Source of the DNA: Armatimonadota bacterium
Lineage (GTDB): Bacteria; Armatimonadota; UBA10988
NCBI GenBank assembly: GCA_016235455.1
Contig: JACRKZ010000101.1
Coordinates: 1 to 34,464, forward strand
Direction of reading: 5' to 3'
Length of the DNA: 34,464 nt
Both the position numbers and the translations under genes were made by a program. Every line of letters begins with the position of its first letter. Position 1 is the first letter of the stretch. The notes under the pieces are model-generated. The model did no database searches. It was given only the letters and a program-made list of their open reading frames with translations, and was not told where the DNA came from. Below are positions 10,139 to 18,948 of the stretch, one piece after another.

Positions 10139-10324
10139 ATGGCCAAGAAGTCGTTGATTGCCAAGGCCAAGCGGCGACCCAAGTTCAGCGTCCGTGCCTA
10201 CAACCGCTGTGGTGTGTGTGGCCGGAGTCGTGGTTACATGCGGCATTTCGGGCTGTGCCGCGTGTGCTTCCGCGAGCGCGCCCTGCGTGGCGAGCTGGCG
10301 GGTGTGACGAAGGCGAGCTGGTAG
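10139..10324 (+). CDS. rpsN: 30S ribosomal protein S14, zinc-binding type
   Basis: The short form of S14 (61 residues, often called type Z) stabilises the 30S head. Two CxxC pairs, Cys24/Cys27 and Cys40/Cys43, bind zinc; the proteobacterial long form lacks them. The zinc type is widespread in Gram-positive bacteria, Thermus, Chloroflexota and their relatives, which supports a non-proteobacterial host. The gene follows rplE by eleven bases, with GGGAGAGG ahead of the ATG. Confidence 0.97.
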   Translation: MAKKSLIAKAKRRPKFSVRAYNRCGVCGRSRGYMRHFGLCRVCFRERALRGELAGVTKASW

Positions 10325-10349
10325 GCCTGAGCGGAGGGCTCCAGACACT

Positions 10350-10748
10350 ATGATGACCGATCCGATTTCGGATATGTTGACGCGGATTCGCAATGCCAAC
10401 CAGCAGAAGCTGGTGCAGGTGGATATTCCGCACTCGAACCTGAAGGCTCAGATTGCCCGCATCCTTTTGGCGGAGGGCTATATCAAGAGCTGGAAAGTCG
10501 TCGAGGAGGAAGGTCCCCAGGACACGATCCGCATCAAGCTCAAGTACGGCCCCAAGAACGAGCGGGTGATCAGCCATCTCGAACGCGTGAGCAAGCCGGG
10601 CCGGCGTATCTACCTGCCGCGCAAGCGATTGCCGCGGGTCCTCAGCGGCCTGGGTGTGGCCATTGTGTCCACCTCCCAGGGCGTCATGACCGACCGCGAC
10701 GCGCGCCGACAGGGCGTGGGCGGCGAGGTGCTGTGCACGGTCTATTGA
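10350..10748 (+). CDS. rpsH: 30S ribosomal protein S8
   Basis: S8 (132 residues) is a primary 16S rRNA binder, and in E. coli it represses the spc operon by binding mRNA. The N-terminus TDPISDMLTRIRNAN is invariant in the family. The C-terminal segment ending VGGEVLCTVY corresponds to the usual conserved GGExLCxVW. Two adjacent ATG codons occur (10350 and 10353); the first lies closer to GGAGGG upstream. No obvious mimic of the S8 binding helix was identified in the flanking sequence. Confidence 0.96.
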   Translation: MMTDPISDMLTRIRNANQQKLVQVDIPHSNLKAQIARILLAEGYIKSWKVVEEEGPQDTIRIKLKYGPKNERVISHLERVSKPGRRIYLPRKRLPRVLSGLGVAIVSTSQGVMTDRDARRQGVGGEVLCTVY

Positions 10749-10792
10749 GCGGCCTGGCAACGGTTCAGGCGGCTTGTTAAGGAGAGGGTTCG

Positions 10793-11341
10793 ATGTCTCG
10801 CGTTGGACGAGCTCCGATTCCCCTGGCCAAGGGCGTGACGATCGACATCCAGGGTTCGGTCGTCACGGTCAAGGGCCCCATGGGGTCGATTACGAAGAGC
10901 TTCCATCCCGACATGACCGTGGAGGTTGTCGATGGTGTGGCGCAAGTCACACGACCCAGCGACAACCGCGACCATCGGTCGCTGCACGGCTTGACCCGCG
11001 CGCTCTTGGCCAACATGGTCAAGGGCGTGACCGAAGGGCACAAGCGGGCATTGCTGGTCACGGGTATTGGTTTTCGCTGTGAGCAGATCGGCTCGTTTGT
11101 GTCGATCAGCTGCGGCTTGAGCCACCCGGTGCTGGTGCGCCCGGAAGCCGGTGTTGAAGTCAAGGTGGAAACTGCCAACAAAGTGGTGGTGAGCGGCATC
11201 GACAAGGAGCTGGTCGGCGACGTCGCCGCACGGATCCGTGCCGTCCGCAAGGTCAAGCCGTACATCTTCCGCGGCGACTTCCAGGGCATCCGCTACGAGG
11301 ATGAGCGGCCGCGGCGCAAGGCCGGGAAGCAGGGAGTCTAA
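10793..11341 (+). CDS. rplF: 50S ribosomal protein L6
   Basis: L6 (182 residues) lies near the GTPase-associated centre. [15 protein letters not shown], the segment VTVKGPMGS, and the C-terminal [22 protein letters not shown] block are complete. A 44-base gap separates it from rpsH, one of the longer gaps in the spc part. Its ribosome binding site is the strong AAGGAGAGGG. Confidence 0.97.
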   Translation: MSRVGRAPIPLAKGVTIDIQGSVVTVKGPMGSITKSFHPDMTVEVVDGVAQVTRPSDNRDHRSLHGLTRALLANMVKGVTEGHKRALLVTGIGFRCEQIGSFVSISCGLSHPVLVRPEAGVEVKVETANKVVVSGIDKELVGDVAARIRAVRKVKPYIFRGDFQGIRYEDERPRRKAGKQGV

Positions 11342-11343
11342 CC

Positions 11344-11709
11344 GTGGGTAAGAGCGTTGACCGCTACACCGGTCGTGTGCGCCGCCAACGGCGCGTCCGC
11401 AAGAAGGTGCGCGGCACGGGCGAGCGCCCGCGGCTGAGCGTCTTCCGCAGCGAACACCATGTGTACGCGCAGTTGATTGACGACGAGCGCGGCTTCACGC
11501 TGGCGGCTGCGTCCACCCTTGACTCCGAGCTCAAGGGCGAGGTCACTGGGCGCAACTGCCCCTCGGCCCGGCAGGTTGGCATGCTCATCGCCAAACGGGC
11601 CAAGGAGAAGGGCATCGACACCGTCGTGTTCGATCGCAACGGCTACGTCTACCATGGCGTGGTCAAGGCGGTCGCCGAAGGTGCTCGCGAAGGAGAGTTG
11701 GTCCTATGA
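11344..11709 (+). CDS. rplR: 50S ribosomal protein L18
   Basis: L18 (121 residues) binds 5S rRNA with L5. The arginine/lysine-rich N-terminus with [19 protein letters not shown] precedes the core segment [42 protein letters not shown] is the conserved end. It starts at a GTG two bases after the rplF stop, with GGGAG upstream, and ends overlapping rpsE by four bases. Confidence 0.96.
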   Translation: MGKSVDRYTGRVRRQRRVRKKVRGTGERPRLSVFRSEHHVYAQLIDDERGFTLAAASTLDSELKGEVTGRNCPSARQVGMLIAKRAKEKGIDTVVFDRNGYVYHGVVKAVAEGAREGELVL

Positions 11710-12305
11710 GCGAGGCTGGCGACAATGTCTTCGGTCGTGGCCGACGAGGCCGTGATGGCGATGGCCCGCGCGGTCGTCGCGATCGTGCGCCGCGCCGCGA
11801 CGAGGGACCGACCCTCGACGAGCGCGTGGTGAACATCGCCCGCGTCGACAAAGTGCACAAGGGTGGTCGCAACCTGTCCTGGCGCGCGCTGGTGGTGGTT
11901 GGCGACAACCAGGGCCACGTGGGCGCCGCCATCGGCAAGGCCCGCGAAATCCCGGATGCCATCCGCAAGGGCTCCGAGCGCGCCCGCAAGGACATGATCA
12001 CGGTCAAGCTGGTGGGCGGTACCATTCCGCACACCGTGCAGACGCGTGTGCAGACGGCGGACGTGCTGCTCAAGCCGGCCGTGCCGGGTACCGGTGTCAT
12101 CGCTGGTGGTCCGGTGCGCGCGGTCATGGAGGCGGCTGGTGTGAGCGACGTGTTGACCAAGAGCCTCGGCTCGAACAATCCGGTCAACATCGTCTGGGCG
12201 ACCATCGCGGCGTTGCGCAGCCTGCGCACCGTCGACGCCGTCGCCGAGCTGCGCGGCCTGCAGGTCCACGAAGTGGGCTTCCGACCGCGGCAGACGGGAG
12301 AGTAG
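11706..12305 (+). CDS. rpsE: 30S ribosomal protein S5
   Basis: S5 (199 residues) shapes decoding accuracy and mRNA unwinding at the entry channel. After a basic, glycine-rich tail of about 35 residues ([16 protein letters not shown]), the double-stranded-RNA-binding-like domain begins with [19 protein letters not shown]. The segment [20 protein letters not shown] is the usual C-terminal signature. The ATG overlaps the rplR stop by four bases (ATGA), and AAGGAG lies upstream. Confidence 0.97.
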   Translation: MSEAGDNVFGRGRRGRDGDGPRGRRDRAPRRDEGPTLDERVVNIARVDKVHKGGRNLSWRALVVVGDNQGHVGAAIGKAREIPDAIRKGSERARKDMITVKLVGGTIPHTVQTRVQTADVLLKPAVPGTGVIAGGPVRAVMEAAGVSDVLTKSLGSNNPVNIVWATIAALRSLRTVDAVAELRGLQVHEVGFRPRQTGE

Positions 12306-12306
12306 C

Positions 12307-12492
12307 ATGGCCCGCTTGCGGATCACTTGGATTAGGAGCGCCAGCGGGCGGCATCAGAACCAGCACGCCACGTTGCGCACGCTGGGCCTGCGTCGGCTCA
12401 ACCATAGCGTCGAGCGGGACGATGATCCCACCACGCTGGGGTTGATCAACACGGTGGTCCACCTGTTGAAAGTAGAAGAGGTGTCTTCATGA
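12307..12492 (+). CDS. rpmD: 50S ribosomal protein L30
   Basis: L30 (61 residues) is a small two-helix, three-strand protein of the 50S subunit. It begins MARLRITWIRSASGR, and the segment RTLGLRRLNHSVERDDDP matches the conserved TLGLRKxxxxVxxxD of the family. It lies one base after rpsE and overlaps rplO by four bases. rpmD is missing in several bacterial groups, so its presence helps to narrow the lineage. Confidence 0.95.
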   Translation: MARLRITWIRSASGRHQNQHATLRTLGLRRLNHSVERDDDPTTLGLINTVVHLLKVEEVSS

Positions 12493-12965
12493 GGCTGGAA
12501 GACCTGCAGCCGAATGCCGGCGCACATCGCGAGCGCAAGCGCATTGGCCGCGGCCACGGCAGTGGCACGGGTAAAACCAGCGGCCGCGGCCAAAAGGGCC
12601 AAGGCTCGCGGGCGGGTGGCGGTCCTCGACCTGGTTTCGAGGGCGGTCAGACGCCGCTGAGTATGCGCACCCCCAAGCTGCGCGGTCCCTACTCGCGCCG
12701 CTCGCGCAACATCGGTCTGTTCGAAAAGACCTATTCGATTGTCAACGTCGGGCAGCTCAACAGCTTTGCCGAAGGCACCGAGGTGACCCAAGACCTGTTG
12801 GTCGACCTGAACCTCTGTGGCAAGGGCAAGGATGGCCTGCGCGTGCTCGGCAATGGCGAGCTGACGGTCAAGTTGACCATCACGGCGCAGCACTTTACCG
12901 GTTCGGCCAAGACGAAGATCGAGGCCGCCGGCGGCCAGGCACTGCTCTTGGGTGATGTCAACTAG
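12489..12965 (+). CDS. rplO: 50S ribosomal protein L15
   Basis: L15 (158 residues) is a late-assembly 50S protein with a long glycine- and arginine-rich N-terminal extension that threads into rRNA. The signature RIGRGHGSGTGKTSGRGQKG and the following RPGFEGGQTPLSMRTPKLRG are complete. The C-terminal globular part ends with the pattern KTKIEAAGGQ. The ATG overlaps the rpmD stop by four bases, with AGAAGAGG upstream. Confidence 0.97.
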   Translation: MRLEDLQPNAGAHRERKRIGRGHGSGTGKTSGRGQKGQGSRAGGGPRPGFEGGQTPLSMRTPKLRGPYSRRSRNIGLFEKTYSIVNVGQLNSFAEGTEVTQDLLVDLNLCGKGKDGLRVLGNGELTVKLTITAQHFTGSAKTKIEAAGGQALLLGDVN

Positions 12966-13001
12966 GATGGTCACGGCGGGTGACCCACAGGAGTGCTCAG
13001 C

Positions 13002-14318
13002 ATGAAGATGATCTCTCAGCTCCAGGAAGCAGCCAAGCTGCCGGACCTCCGGCAGCGCATGCTGTTCATGCTCTGGGGCTTCCTCATCTTCATCATTGGT
13101 CGCCACATCCCGTTGGCGCAGGTGAACCGTGCGGCACTGGAGAACCTGTTCGGCGGCAGCGGGGGCAGTGAGAATCTGTTCGGCATGCTGAACATGTTCT
13201 CCGGCGGCGCGCTGAAGCAGTTCAGCATCTTCGCGCTGGGCGTCATGCCGTACATCAATGCGTCGATCATGATGCAGCTGATGACGGTGGCCATGCCGCA
13301 GCTCAAGAAACTGGCCCAGGAAGGCGAGCATGGCCGCAAGGTCATGGCTGCCTGGACCCGCTGGATGACGGTGGGCCTGGCCTTCGCCCAGGGCTTCGGC
13401 CTGACGCAGATGCTGCGCTCGGCCGGCGCTCTCAGCGGCGGCGTGGGCTCGCAGCTGGGTATCGTCATGGCCGTGGCGGCGGGTACGATGTTCCTGCTGT
13501 GGCTGGGCGAGCAGATCACGGACAAGGGCATCGGCAACGGCGTGTCCCTGATCATCTTCATCGGCATCATGGTTTCCATGCCGGGCGAAGTGATGCAGAC
13601 CCTGCTGTTGCTGCGCGAAGGTTCGATCAGCGTGTTCTCCGTGCTGCTCTTGGCGGTGTTCGTGGTGGGTACCATCATGGGCATCATCTTCATCCAGCAG
13701 GGCGAGCGGCAGATCCGCGTGCAGTATGCACGCCGCGTGGTGGGCACCCGCATGATGGGTGGCGCCTCGACCTACCTGCCGATGAAGGTCAACCAGGCCG
13801 GCGTGATGCCGATCATCTTCGCCATCTCGGTGGCGCTGTTCCCGCGTACCATCGTGACGTTCATCCCCAGCCAGGCGCCGTGGTTCCTGGCGCTCAAGGG
13901 GTTCGTCGACACGTGGCTCACGCCCAACAGCCGGCCGGGCGCGCCGATGCTCGTCTCGCTGACCTTCTACTTCATCCTGGTGGTGGCGTTCACGTTCTTC
14001 TACACCGCGGTGACGTACGATCCCGTCGACGTGGCCGACAACCTGAAGAAGTACGGTGGCCAGATCAAGGGCATCCGCGCGGGCTCGGAGACGGCTCGCT
14101 ACATCGACCGGGTGCTGACCCGCATCACCTTCGCGGGCGCGCTGTTCCTGGGCATCCTGGCGCTGCTGCCGTACCTGGTCCCGCACATCACGGGCGTGAC
14201 CACCATCGGTCTGGTCGGCGGCACCTCGCTGCTCATCGTGATTGGCGTGGCCATGGAGACCATGCAGCAGATCGAAGCACACCTGCTCATGCGCCACTAC
14301 AAGGGCTTCATAGGCTAA
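13002..14318 (+). CDS. secY: Protein translocase subunit SecY
   Basis: SecY (438 residues) is the membrane channel of the Sec pathway. Ten membrane segments can be traced, from LRQRMLFMLWGFLIFIIGRH at the start to the C-terminal TIGLVGGTSLLIVIGVAMET. The segment FALGVMPYINASIMMQL (TM2) and the cytosolic loop GERQIRVQYARRVVG are family signatures. The ATG at 13002 has AGGAG eight bases upstream and is preferred to the GTG at 12993. Its place between rplO and adk is classical. Confidence 0.97.
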   Translation: MKMISQLQEAAKLPDLRQRMLFMLWGFLIFIIGRHIPLAQVNRAALENLFGGSGGSENLFGMLNMFSGGALKQFSIFALGVMPYINASIMMQLMTVAMPQLKKLAQEGEHGRKVMAAWTRWMTVGLAFAQGFGLTQMLRSAGALSGGVGSQLGIVMAVAAGTMFLLWLGEQITDKGIGNGVSLIIFIGIMVSMPGEVMQTLLLLREGSISVFSVLLLAVFVVGTIMGIIFIQQGERQIRVQYARRVVGTRMMGGASTYLPMKVNQAGVMPIIFAISVALFPRTIVTFIPSQAPWFLALKGFVDTWLTPNSRPGAPMLVSLTFYFILVVAFTFFYTAVTYDPVDVADNLKKYGGQIKGIRAGSETARYIDRVLTRITFAGALFLGILALLPYLVPHITGVTTIGLVGGTSLLIVIGVAMETMQQIEAHLLMRHYKGFIG

Positions 14319-14331
14319 GAGGAGCGAATCC

Positions 14332-14973
14332 ATGCGGCTGTTGATCTTCGGGCCTCCGGGTGCCGGGAAGGGTACCGTGGCCCAGGATGTGACGTCGGCG
14401 CTGTCGCTGCCGCACATCTCCACGGGCGATATGCTGCGCGCGGCGGTGGCTTCGGGCAGCGAGCTTGGCCAGAAGGTCAAGGCGGTCATGGAGTCCGGCG
14501 CCCTGGTCTCCGATGACCTGATCATCGATCTGGTGCGGGACCGCATCGCGCAACCGGACGCCGCTGGCGGCTGGATGCTCGACGGCTTTCCGCGCACGTT
14601 GCCGCAGGCGCAGGCCTTGGACGCTGCGCTGACCGAGCTCGGTGGCGGCATCGACAAGGTCATCATGATTGACGTGCCGGACGCGCTCATCGTCGACCGC
14701 CTCAGCGGCCGACGCGTGTGCAAGGCCTGCGGCGCGGGCTACCATGCGACATTCAGCCCGCCCAGCACTGAAGGCGTTTGCGATAAGTGCGGTGGCGAGG
14801 TGATCCAGCGGGCCGACGACTCGTCGGAGACCGTACTCAAGCGGCTTGGCACATACGCCGACCAAACGGCGCCGCTGATCCGTTTTTATGAATCCCGTGG
14901 TATCCTGGAAAGGTTCGACAATACCGGGTCGGCCCAGGACACCGTGGCCAAAGTGGTCGCTGCGCTGTCCTAG
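14332..14973 (+). CDS. adk: Adenylate kinase, zinc-containing LID
   Basis: Adenylate kinase (213 residues) interconverts AMP, ATP and ADP. The P-loop GPPGAGKGT starts at residue 7, the AMP site has [13 protein letters not shown] HISTGDMLR, and [10 protein letters not shown] follows at about 84. The LID domain carries four cysteines (130, 133, 150, 153), which would hold a structural zinc as in Gram-positive enzymes. It follows secY by 13 bases with GAGGAG upstream. The gene map, which often comes next, is absent. Confidence 0.97.
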   Translation: MRLLIFGPPGAGKGTVAQDVTSALSLPHISTGDMLRAAVASGSELGQKVKAVMESGALVSDDLIIDLVRDRIAQPDAAGGWMLDGFPRTLPQAQALDAALTELGGGIDKVIMIDVPDALIVDRLSGRRVCKACGAGYHATFSPPSTEGVCDKCGGEVIQRADDSSETVLKRLGTYADQTAPLIRFYESRGILERFDNTGSAQDTVAKVVAALS

Positions 14974-15059
14974 GTTCCGAGCGGCCAGGCCGTGAGGCTG
15001 GGCCTGAAGGCCCTAGTGCCGCCGGAGACCAGCGCGCGTTGCGCAGCAGAGGAGTTCAG

Positions 15060-15287
15060 ATGGCGAAAGGGGACAAGCCCGAGGTCGAAGGCATCGTGCG
15101 GGAATGCCTGCCGAATGCCGAGTTCATCGTGGAAATCGATGTAGCCGGCACGAAGCACAAGGTCCATGCCCATGTTTCTGGCAAGATCAGGATGCACTTT
15201 ATCAAGATTCTGCCTGGTGACAGGGTGCTGGTCGAGTTGACCCCGTACGATCCCGGTCGGGGACGTATCCTCTATCGCTACAAATAG
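15060..15287 (+). CDS. infA: Translation initiation factor IF-1
   Basis: IF-1 (75 residues) is an OB-fold protein that occupies the A site during initiation. [19 protein letters not shown], the [20 protein letters not shown] block and the final [18 protein letters not shown] match the family throughout. An upstream ATG at 15039 would add seven residues, but the ATG at 15060 has GAGGAG upstream. The 86-base gap from adk holds only a five-base-pair GC hairpin (around 15000-15013), and map is missing from it. Confidence 0.96.
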   Translation: MAKGDKPEVEGIVRECLPNAEFIVEIDVAGTKHKVHAHVSGKIRMHFIKILPGDRVLVELTPYDPGRGRILYRYK

Positions 15288-15335
15288 ACTGCCGCGGGCC
15301 CGTCAGGGCTCGCCCGAGGTCGGGAGCGGTTTGAG

Positions 15336-15449
15336 ATGAAGGTGCGATCGTCAGTTCGCAAACGCTGCGAGCGGTGCAAGATCATCAAGCGCCGCGGTGT
15401 CGTGCGTGTGATTTGCACTAACCCCAAGCACAAGCAGCGACAGGGTTAG
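15336..15449 (+). CDS. rpmJ: 50S ribosomal protein L36, zinc form
   Basis: L36 (37 residues) is the smallest 50S protein. The sequence [20 protein letters not shown] carries Cys11 and Cys14; with Cys27 and His32 they form the zinc ribbon of the C-plus type. The end [11 protein letters not shown] is typical. The ATG has GGGAG upstream. It lies 48 bases after infA and 20 before rpsM, in the usual order. Confidence 0.96.
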   Translation: MKVRSSVRKRCERCKIIKRRGVVRVICTNPKHKQRQG

Positions 15450-15469
15450 GATAGGGCAGGAGGAGCTAG

Positions 15470-15844
15470 GTGGCCCGCGTAGCAGGTGTTGATCTTCCCA
15501 ACCATAAGCGGTTGGAGGTGGCCCTGACCTACATCTACGGCATCGGCCGAAGCCGAGCGCTGGAGATCTGTGAGGTCTGTGGTCTGGAAGCGATGAGCCG
15601 CATCGGCGATCTGACCGATGAGGAACTGAACCGCGTGCGTGATTGCATCGACCGGGACTACCGCGTCGAGGGCGACCTGCGCCGTGAGGTGCAGGCGAAC
15701 ATCCGTCGGTTGATCGAAATTGGTGCGTACCGTGGGCGGCGCCACCGCATGGGCTTGCCCGTGCGTGGTCAGCGCACGAAGACCAATGCCCGCACCCGTA
15801 AGGGCAAGGCGAAGACCGTCGGCAAGAAGAAGGGCAAGCGGTAA
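15470..15844 (+). CDS. rpsM: 30S ribosomal protein S13
   Basis: S13 (124 residues) bridges the subunits and touches P-site tRNA with its C-terminal tail. [20 protein letters not shown], the helix-hairpin-helix segment [11 protein letters not shown], and [18 protein letters not shown] are conserved. It uses a GTG start with a very strong GGAGGAG upstream. The tail is a short run of lysine and glycine. Confidence 0.97.
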   Translation: MARVAGVDLPNHKRLEVALTYIYGIGRSRALEICEVCGLEAMSRIGDLTDEELNRVRDCIDRDYRVEGDLRREVQANIRRLIEIGAYRGRRHRMGLPVRGQRTKTNARTRKGKAKTVGKKKGKR

Positions 15845-15862
15845 GGTAAGGGAGTAGAGTCG

Positions 15863-16249
15863 ATGCGTCAGAGCGAGACCCGACGGCGGCGCGAGCGGCG
15901 CCATGTGCCCCGTGGCGTGGTGCACATTCAGTCGTCCTTCAATAACACCATTGTGACCATCAGCGACCAGGCCGGCCAGCCGGTGTCCTGGGCCAGCTGC
16001 GGCACGGTCGGGTTCAAGGGCACCAAGAAGGGTTCTCCCTTCCCCGCCCAGCTCGCCGCCGAAGCTGCTGCCCGTAAGGCGCAGGAATATGGCATGAAGC
16101 AGGTCGAGGTCTACGTCAAGGGACCCGGCAGTGGCCGTGAAACGGCCATCCGCGCCATCGAGAATGCGGGCCTCGAAGTCCTCCTGATCAAGGACGTGAC
16201 GCCGATTCCGCACAACGGGTGCCGGCCGCCCAAGCGCCGTCGCGTCTAG
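15863..16249 (+). CDS. rpsK: 30S ribosomal protein S11
   Basis: S11 (128 residues) lies in the platform near the E site. [18 protein letters not shown], the central [19 protein letters not shown], and the invariant C-terminal [14 protein letters not shown] are all present. It follows rpsM by 18 bases. In E. coli and many others the next gene is rpsD, but here rpoA follows after 73 bases with no S4 gene between. Confidence 0.97.
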   Translation: MRQSETRRRRERRHVPRGVVHIQSSFNNTIVTISDQAGQPVSWASCGTVGFKGTKKGSPFPAQLAAEAAARKAQEYGMKQVEVYVKGPGSGRETAIRAIENAGLEVLLIKDVTPIPHNGCRPPKRRRV

Positions 16250-16272
16250 ACGCGGGCGTGAGCGTTACGCTG

Positions 16273-16293
16273 GGGCGTGGGCTGACCACGCCC
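16273..16293 (+). promoter_or_regulatory. GC-rich hairpin between rpsK and rpoA
   Basis: Arms 16273-16280 (GGGCGTGG) and 16286-16293 (CCACGCCC) pair perfectly over eight positions around the loop GCTGA. No T run follows, so termination is not implied. It sits in the 73-base gap where rpsD is found in the canonical alpha operon. A pause, processing or regulatory role for rpoA is possible but inferred. Confidence 0.5.
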
Positions 16294-16322
16294 ATGGCTA
16301 GCTGGACGACGCGGGAGAGAAC

Positions 16323-17303
16323 ATGATCAAGGTTGCAGGCAAAGAGCCGATCGTCGATCCGGTGCGGGTCACCCCGGACTACGGTAAGTTCGTCGTTGAG
16401 CCGTTGCCCCATGGCTTCGGCACGACGATGGGCAATGCCCTCAGGCGGGTGCTGCTCAATTCGGTGCCGGGTGTGGCTATCACCGCGGCGCGCATTGAGG
16501 GCGTGGCGCACGAGTTCACCACGCTGCCCCACGTGCTGGAGGACATGACGGAACTGATCCTCAACCTCAAAGAGGTGGCGTTCCAGGTCAACCAGGCATC
16601 GCTGCTGGAGTCGGACACGCCGCAGCGCTTCCCCGGCCGCATCGAGGCCGAGGGCAAGGGTGAGGTGACCGGCGCCGACATCGTGGTCATGGGTGGCGAC
16701 ATCGAGGTGGTCAATCCGGATCTGCACTTGGCGCATCTGACCCATGATGACGCGCGCCTGGTGATTGACCTGACCATCGAGACGGGCGTGGGCTACACGG
16801 CGGCTGACAAGCATGACGTGTCGCAGATGGGCCTCGGGGTCATTCCCGTCGACAGCCTGTTCACGCCGGTGACGCGGGTCAACCATGTCGTGGAAAGCAC
16901 GCGCGTTGGCCATCAGACCGACCTGGACCGGCTGATCCTGGAGATCTGGACCAACGCCGCGATGGGCCCGGTGAACGCGTTGTCGCAGGCGGCACGCATC
17001 CTGGATGAGTACTTCCGGCTGTTCTTCGACTTCCGTGCCGAGCCGTCGGACGAGTCCCCGGCGCGGGCTGCCCGCTTGGACGGGCCGCGCGCGGAAGGCT
17101 TGGAAGCGAAGATCGAGGAGTTGGACTTCTCGGTTCGCACTTACAACTGCTTGAAGAAAGAGCACATCGACACCATCGGCGAGTTGGTGCAGTTGTCCGA
17201 GAAGTCGTTGCTGGAGATTCGTAATCTCGGCACGAAGTCGCTCAATGAGATCAAGGACAAGCTGGCCGAGCGCGGCATGGGCCTCGCCGAAGACGAAGGG
17301 TAA
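16323..17303 (+). CDS. rpoA: RNA polymerase subunit alpha
   Basis: Alpha (326 residues) starts RNA polymerase assembly as a dimer and contacts promoters and activators. The N-terminal domain includes PLPHGFGTTMGNALRRVLL and later GVIPVDSLFTPVTRVNH. A linker of about 20 residues leads to a complete C-terminal domain (about 255-320) with VRTYNCLKKEHIDTIGELVQ and IRNLGTKSLNEIKDKL, which binds UP elements. The ATG follows GGGAGAG. Confidence 0.98.
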   Translation: MIKVAGKEPIVDPVRVTPDYGKFVVEPLPHGFGTTMGNALRRVLLNSVPGVAITAARIEGVAHEFTTLPHVLEDMTELILNLKEVAFQVNQASLLESDTPQRFPGRIEAEGKGEVTGADIVVMGGDIEVVNPDLHLAHLTHDDARLVIDLTIETGVGYTAADKHDVSQMGLGVIPVDSLFTPVTRVNHVVESTRVGHQTDLDRLILEIWTNAAMGPVNALSQAARILDEYFRLFFDFRAEPSDESPARAARLDGPRAEGLEAKIEELDFSVRTYNCLKKEHIDTIGELVQLSEKSLLEIRNLGTKSLNEIKDKLAERGMGLAEDEG

Positions 17304-17309
17304 GCGACG

Positions 17310-17732
17310 ATGCGACATCGCAAAGCCAATGCACATTTGAACCGGCCCACCGACCAGCGCCTGGCCATGCTGCGCGAGCTGGCCAGTGGCGTCATTTACA
17401 ACGGCAAGATTGAGACCACGGTGGTGCGCTGCAAGGCCACCCGCCCGTACCTTGAGAAGCTGGTGACCAAGGCCGTTCGCGGCCTGCGCTTTGACGAAGC
17501 GGCCGCGGCCGCCACGAACCCCGAGGATGCGGCTCGGCTGCGCGCTCAGTCGGTGCATCTGCGCCGCATTGTGCGCGCCAAGCTGCAGAGCCCGGAGTTG
17601 GTCAAGCACCTGTTCGACCAGGTGGCGCCCCACTTCAAGACTCGGCCGGGCGGCTACACGCGCATCGTGCGCACGGGCTTCCGACGTGGCGACGGCGCCG
17701 AGACGGCGCAGTTGTCCTGGGTCGAGAGCTGA
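17310..17732 (+). CDS. rplQ: 50S ribosomal protein L17
   Basis: L17 lies at the base of the 50S subunit near the tunnel exit. The N-terminal MRHRKANAHLNRPTDQRLAM is diagnostic. The segment GKIETTVVRCKATRPYLEKL and the C-terminal RPGGYTRIVRTGFRRGDGAE complete the family core. At 140 residues it is within the longer range for L17. It is six bases after rpoA, the canonical order. Confidence 0.97.
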   Translation: MRHRKANAHLNRPTDQRLAMLRELASGVIYNGKIETTVVRCKATRPYLEKLVTKAVRGLRFDEAAAAATNPEDAARLRAQSVHLRRIVRAKLQSPELVKHLFDQVAPHFKTRPGGYTRIVRTGFRRGDGAETAQLSWVES

Positions 17733-17742
17733 TCTTCGGACC

Positions 17743-18492
17743 GTGGGTAGCGAGTACGTACCGATCCGAGCCACGGTGGCGTATGACGGCACCGACTTCG
17801 CGGGTTTCCAGCGGCAGCCCAATGTGCGCACGGTACAGGGCGAGTTGGAGCGAGCGCTGGCTGGACTCTACGGCCATCCAGTGACGGTGCGAGGCGCCGG
17901 TCGAACGGATGCCGGGGTCCATGCGCGAGGCCAGGTGATGGCCTGCATGGTGCCGGCCACCGTGCCACCGGAGAAGGTGGCGCATGTGCTGGGCGGCTGG
18001 TTGCCGGCTGACGTGGCGCTGCGCGAGAGCAGCGCGTCGGATGAGGGTTTCGACCCGCGCCGGCACGCGGTACGGCGGGTCTATCGATACTGCTTTGTGC
18101 AGGATCGCTGCCGCGATCCGTTGCGTGACAGGTTCGTCACTCGGCTCTGGCCGGGTCTGGACCTGGGCGCGATGGAGCAGGCGGCAGGGCTGTTGCTGGG
18201 CGACCACGACTTTCGGTCGTTCTGCACTGTGGATGATGAGGACGAGTCGACAACGGTTCGGACTCTCGGCGATGTGCGCTTCGAGACGCACGGGCCGCGA
18301 ACCACGGTGCAATGGGAAGCACGGAGCTTCCTGCGTAAGCAAGTCCGGTGTATGATGGGAGCGCTGTTCGCCGTCGGGCGTGGCAAGTTTGCTCCGCGGG
18401 TGATCGGAGAGATGCTGGCCGGGCAGGCGTGGCCGCCGCAGATGGCAGTGGCACCGCCGCAAGGGCTGGTTTTTGAGCGAGTGGATTACTGA
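17743..18492 (+). CDS. truA: tRNA pseudouridine(38-40) synthase TruA
   Basis: TruA converts uridines 38-40 of the anticodon arm of many tRNAs to pseudouridine. The GTG at 17743 gives 249 residues, a usual length; the longer frame upstream runs inside rplQ and is rejected. The catalytic aspartate is Asp56 in the block GAGRTDAGVHARGQV. The N-terminal VAYDGTDFAGFQRQP and the C-terminal RSFLRKQVRCMMGAL are conserved. Its place between rplQ and rplM recalls Gram-positive genomes, though the usual ECF-transporter genes are absent. Confidence 0.95.
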   Translation: MGSEYVPIRATVAYDGTDFAGFQRQPNVRTVQGELERALAGLYGHPVTVRGAGRTDAGVHARGQVMACMVPATVPPEKVAHVLGGWLPADVALRESSASDEGFDPRRHAVRRVYRYCFVQDRCRDPLRDRFVTRLWPGLDLGAMEQAAGLLLGDHDFRSFCTVDDEDESTTVRTLGDVRFETHGPRTTVQWEARSFLRKQVRCMMGALFAVGRGKFAPRVIGEMLAGQAWPPQMAVAPPQGLVFERVDY

Positions 18493-18501
18493 GAGGACCA
18501 G

Positions 18502-18936
18502 ATGAAGAGCTATCAGGCCAAGCCGCAGGAGATTGAGGCCACGCGAGCCTGGTTGGTGGTCGATGCGGCCAACAAGCCGCTCGGTCGCCTTGCCACGGAA
18601 ATCGCGACCCGCCTGCGCGGCAAGCACAAGCCCGTGTTCACCCCGAACGTGGACTGCGGCGACCATGTGATCGTGATCAATGCCGGTCAGATCGCCCTCA
18701 CGGGCCGCAAGGCCGAGCAGAAGATGTACTACCGCCACAGCGGCTATCCGGGCGGCTTGCGCGCTACCAGCTATGGTAGCCTGCGCGCCAATCGCCCTGA
18801 GCTGATGCTGGAGTTGGCGGTCAAGCGCATGCTGCCGAGGACCGTTCTGGGCCGACAGCAGATCCGCCGCATGAAGGTTTACGCCGGCGCGGAGCATCCG
18901 CACATGGCCCAGCAGCCCATCGAGCTGCACATCTAA
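18502..18936 (+). CDS. rplM: 50S ribosomal protein L13
   Basis: L13 (144 residues) is an early 50S assembly protein. The segment [20 protein letters not shown] and the later [20 protein letters not shown] are standard. The block [12 protein letters not shown] and the segment [20 protein letters not shown] follow in the family order. The ATG has GAGAGGA upstream, nine bases after truA, and rpsI follows as its usual partner. Confidence 0.97.
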   Translation: MKSYQAKPQEIEATRAWLVVDAANKPLGRLATEIATRLRGKHKPVFTPNVDCGDHVIVINAGQIALTGRKAEQKMYYRHSGYPGGLRATSYGSLRANRPELMLELAVKRMLPRTVLGRQQIRRMKVYAGAEHPHMAQQPIELHI

Positions 18937-18948
18937 GGAGAGGTTGCA

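Noticed and set aside
12354..14723. A 789-codon open frame on the minus strand across rplO, secY and adk
   Set aside because: It mirrors highly conserved plus-strand genes, its protein shows no recognisable family, and long antisense frames are expected in GC-rich DNA.
15000..15013. Hairpin in the adk-infA gap
   Set aside because: Only five base pairs form before a mismatch, and no T run follows.
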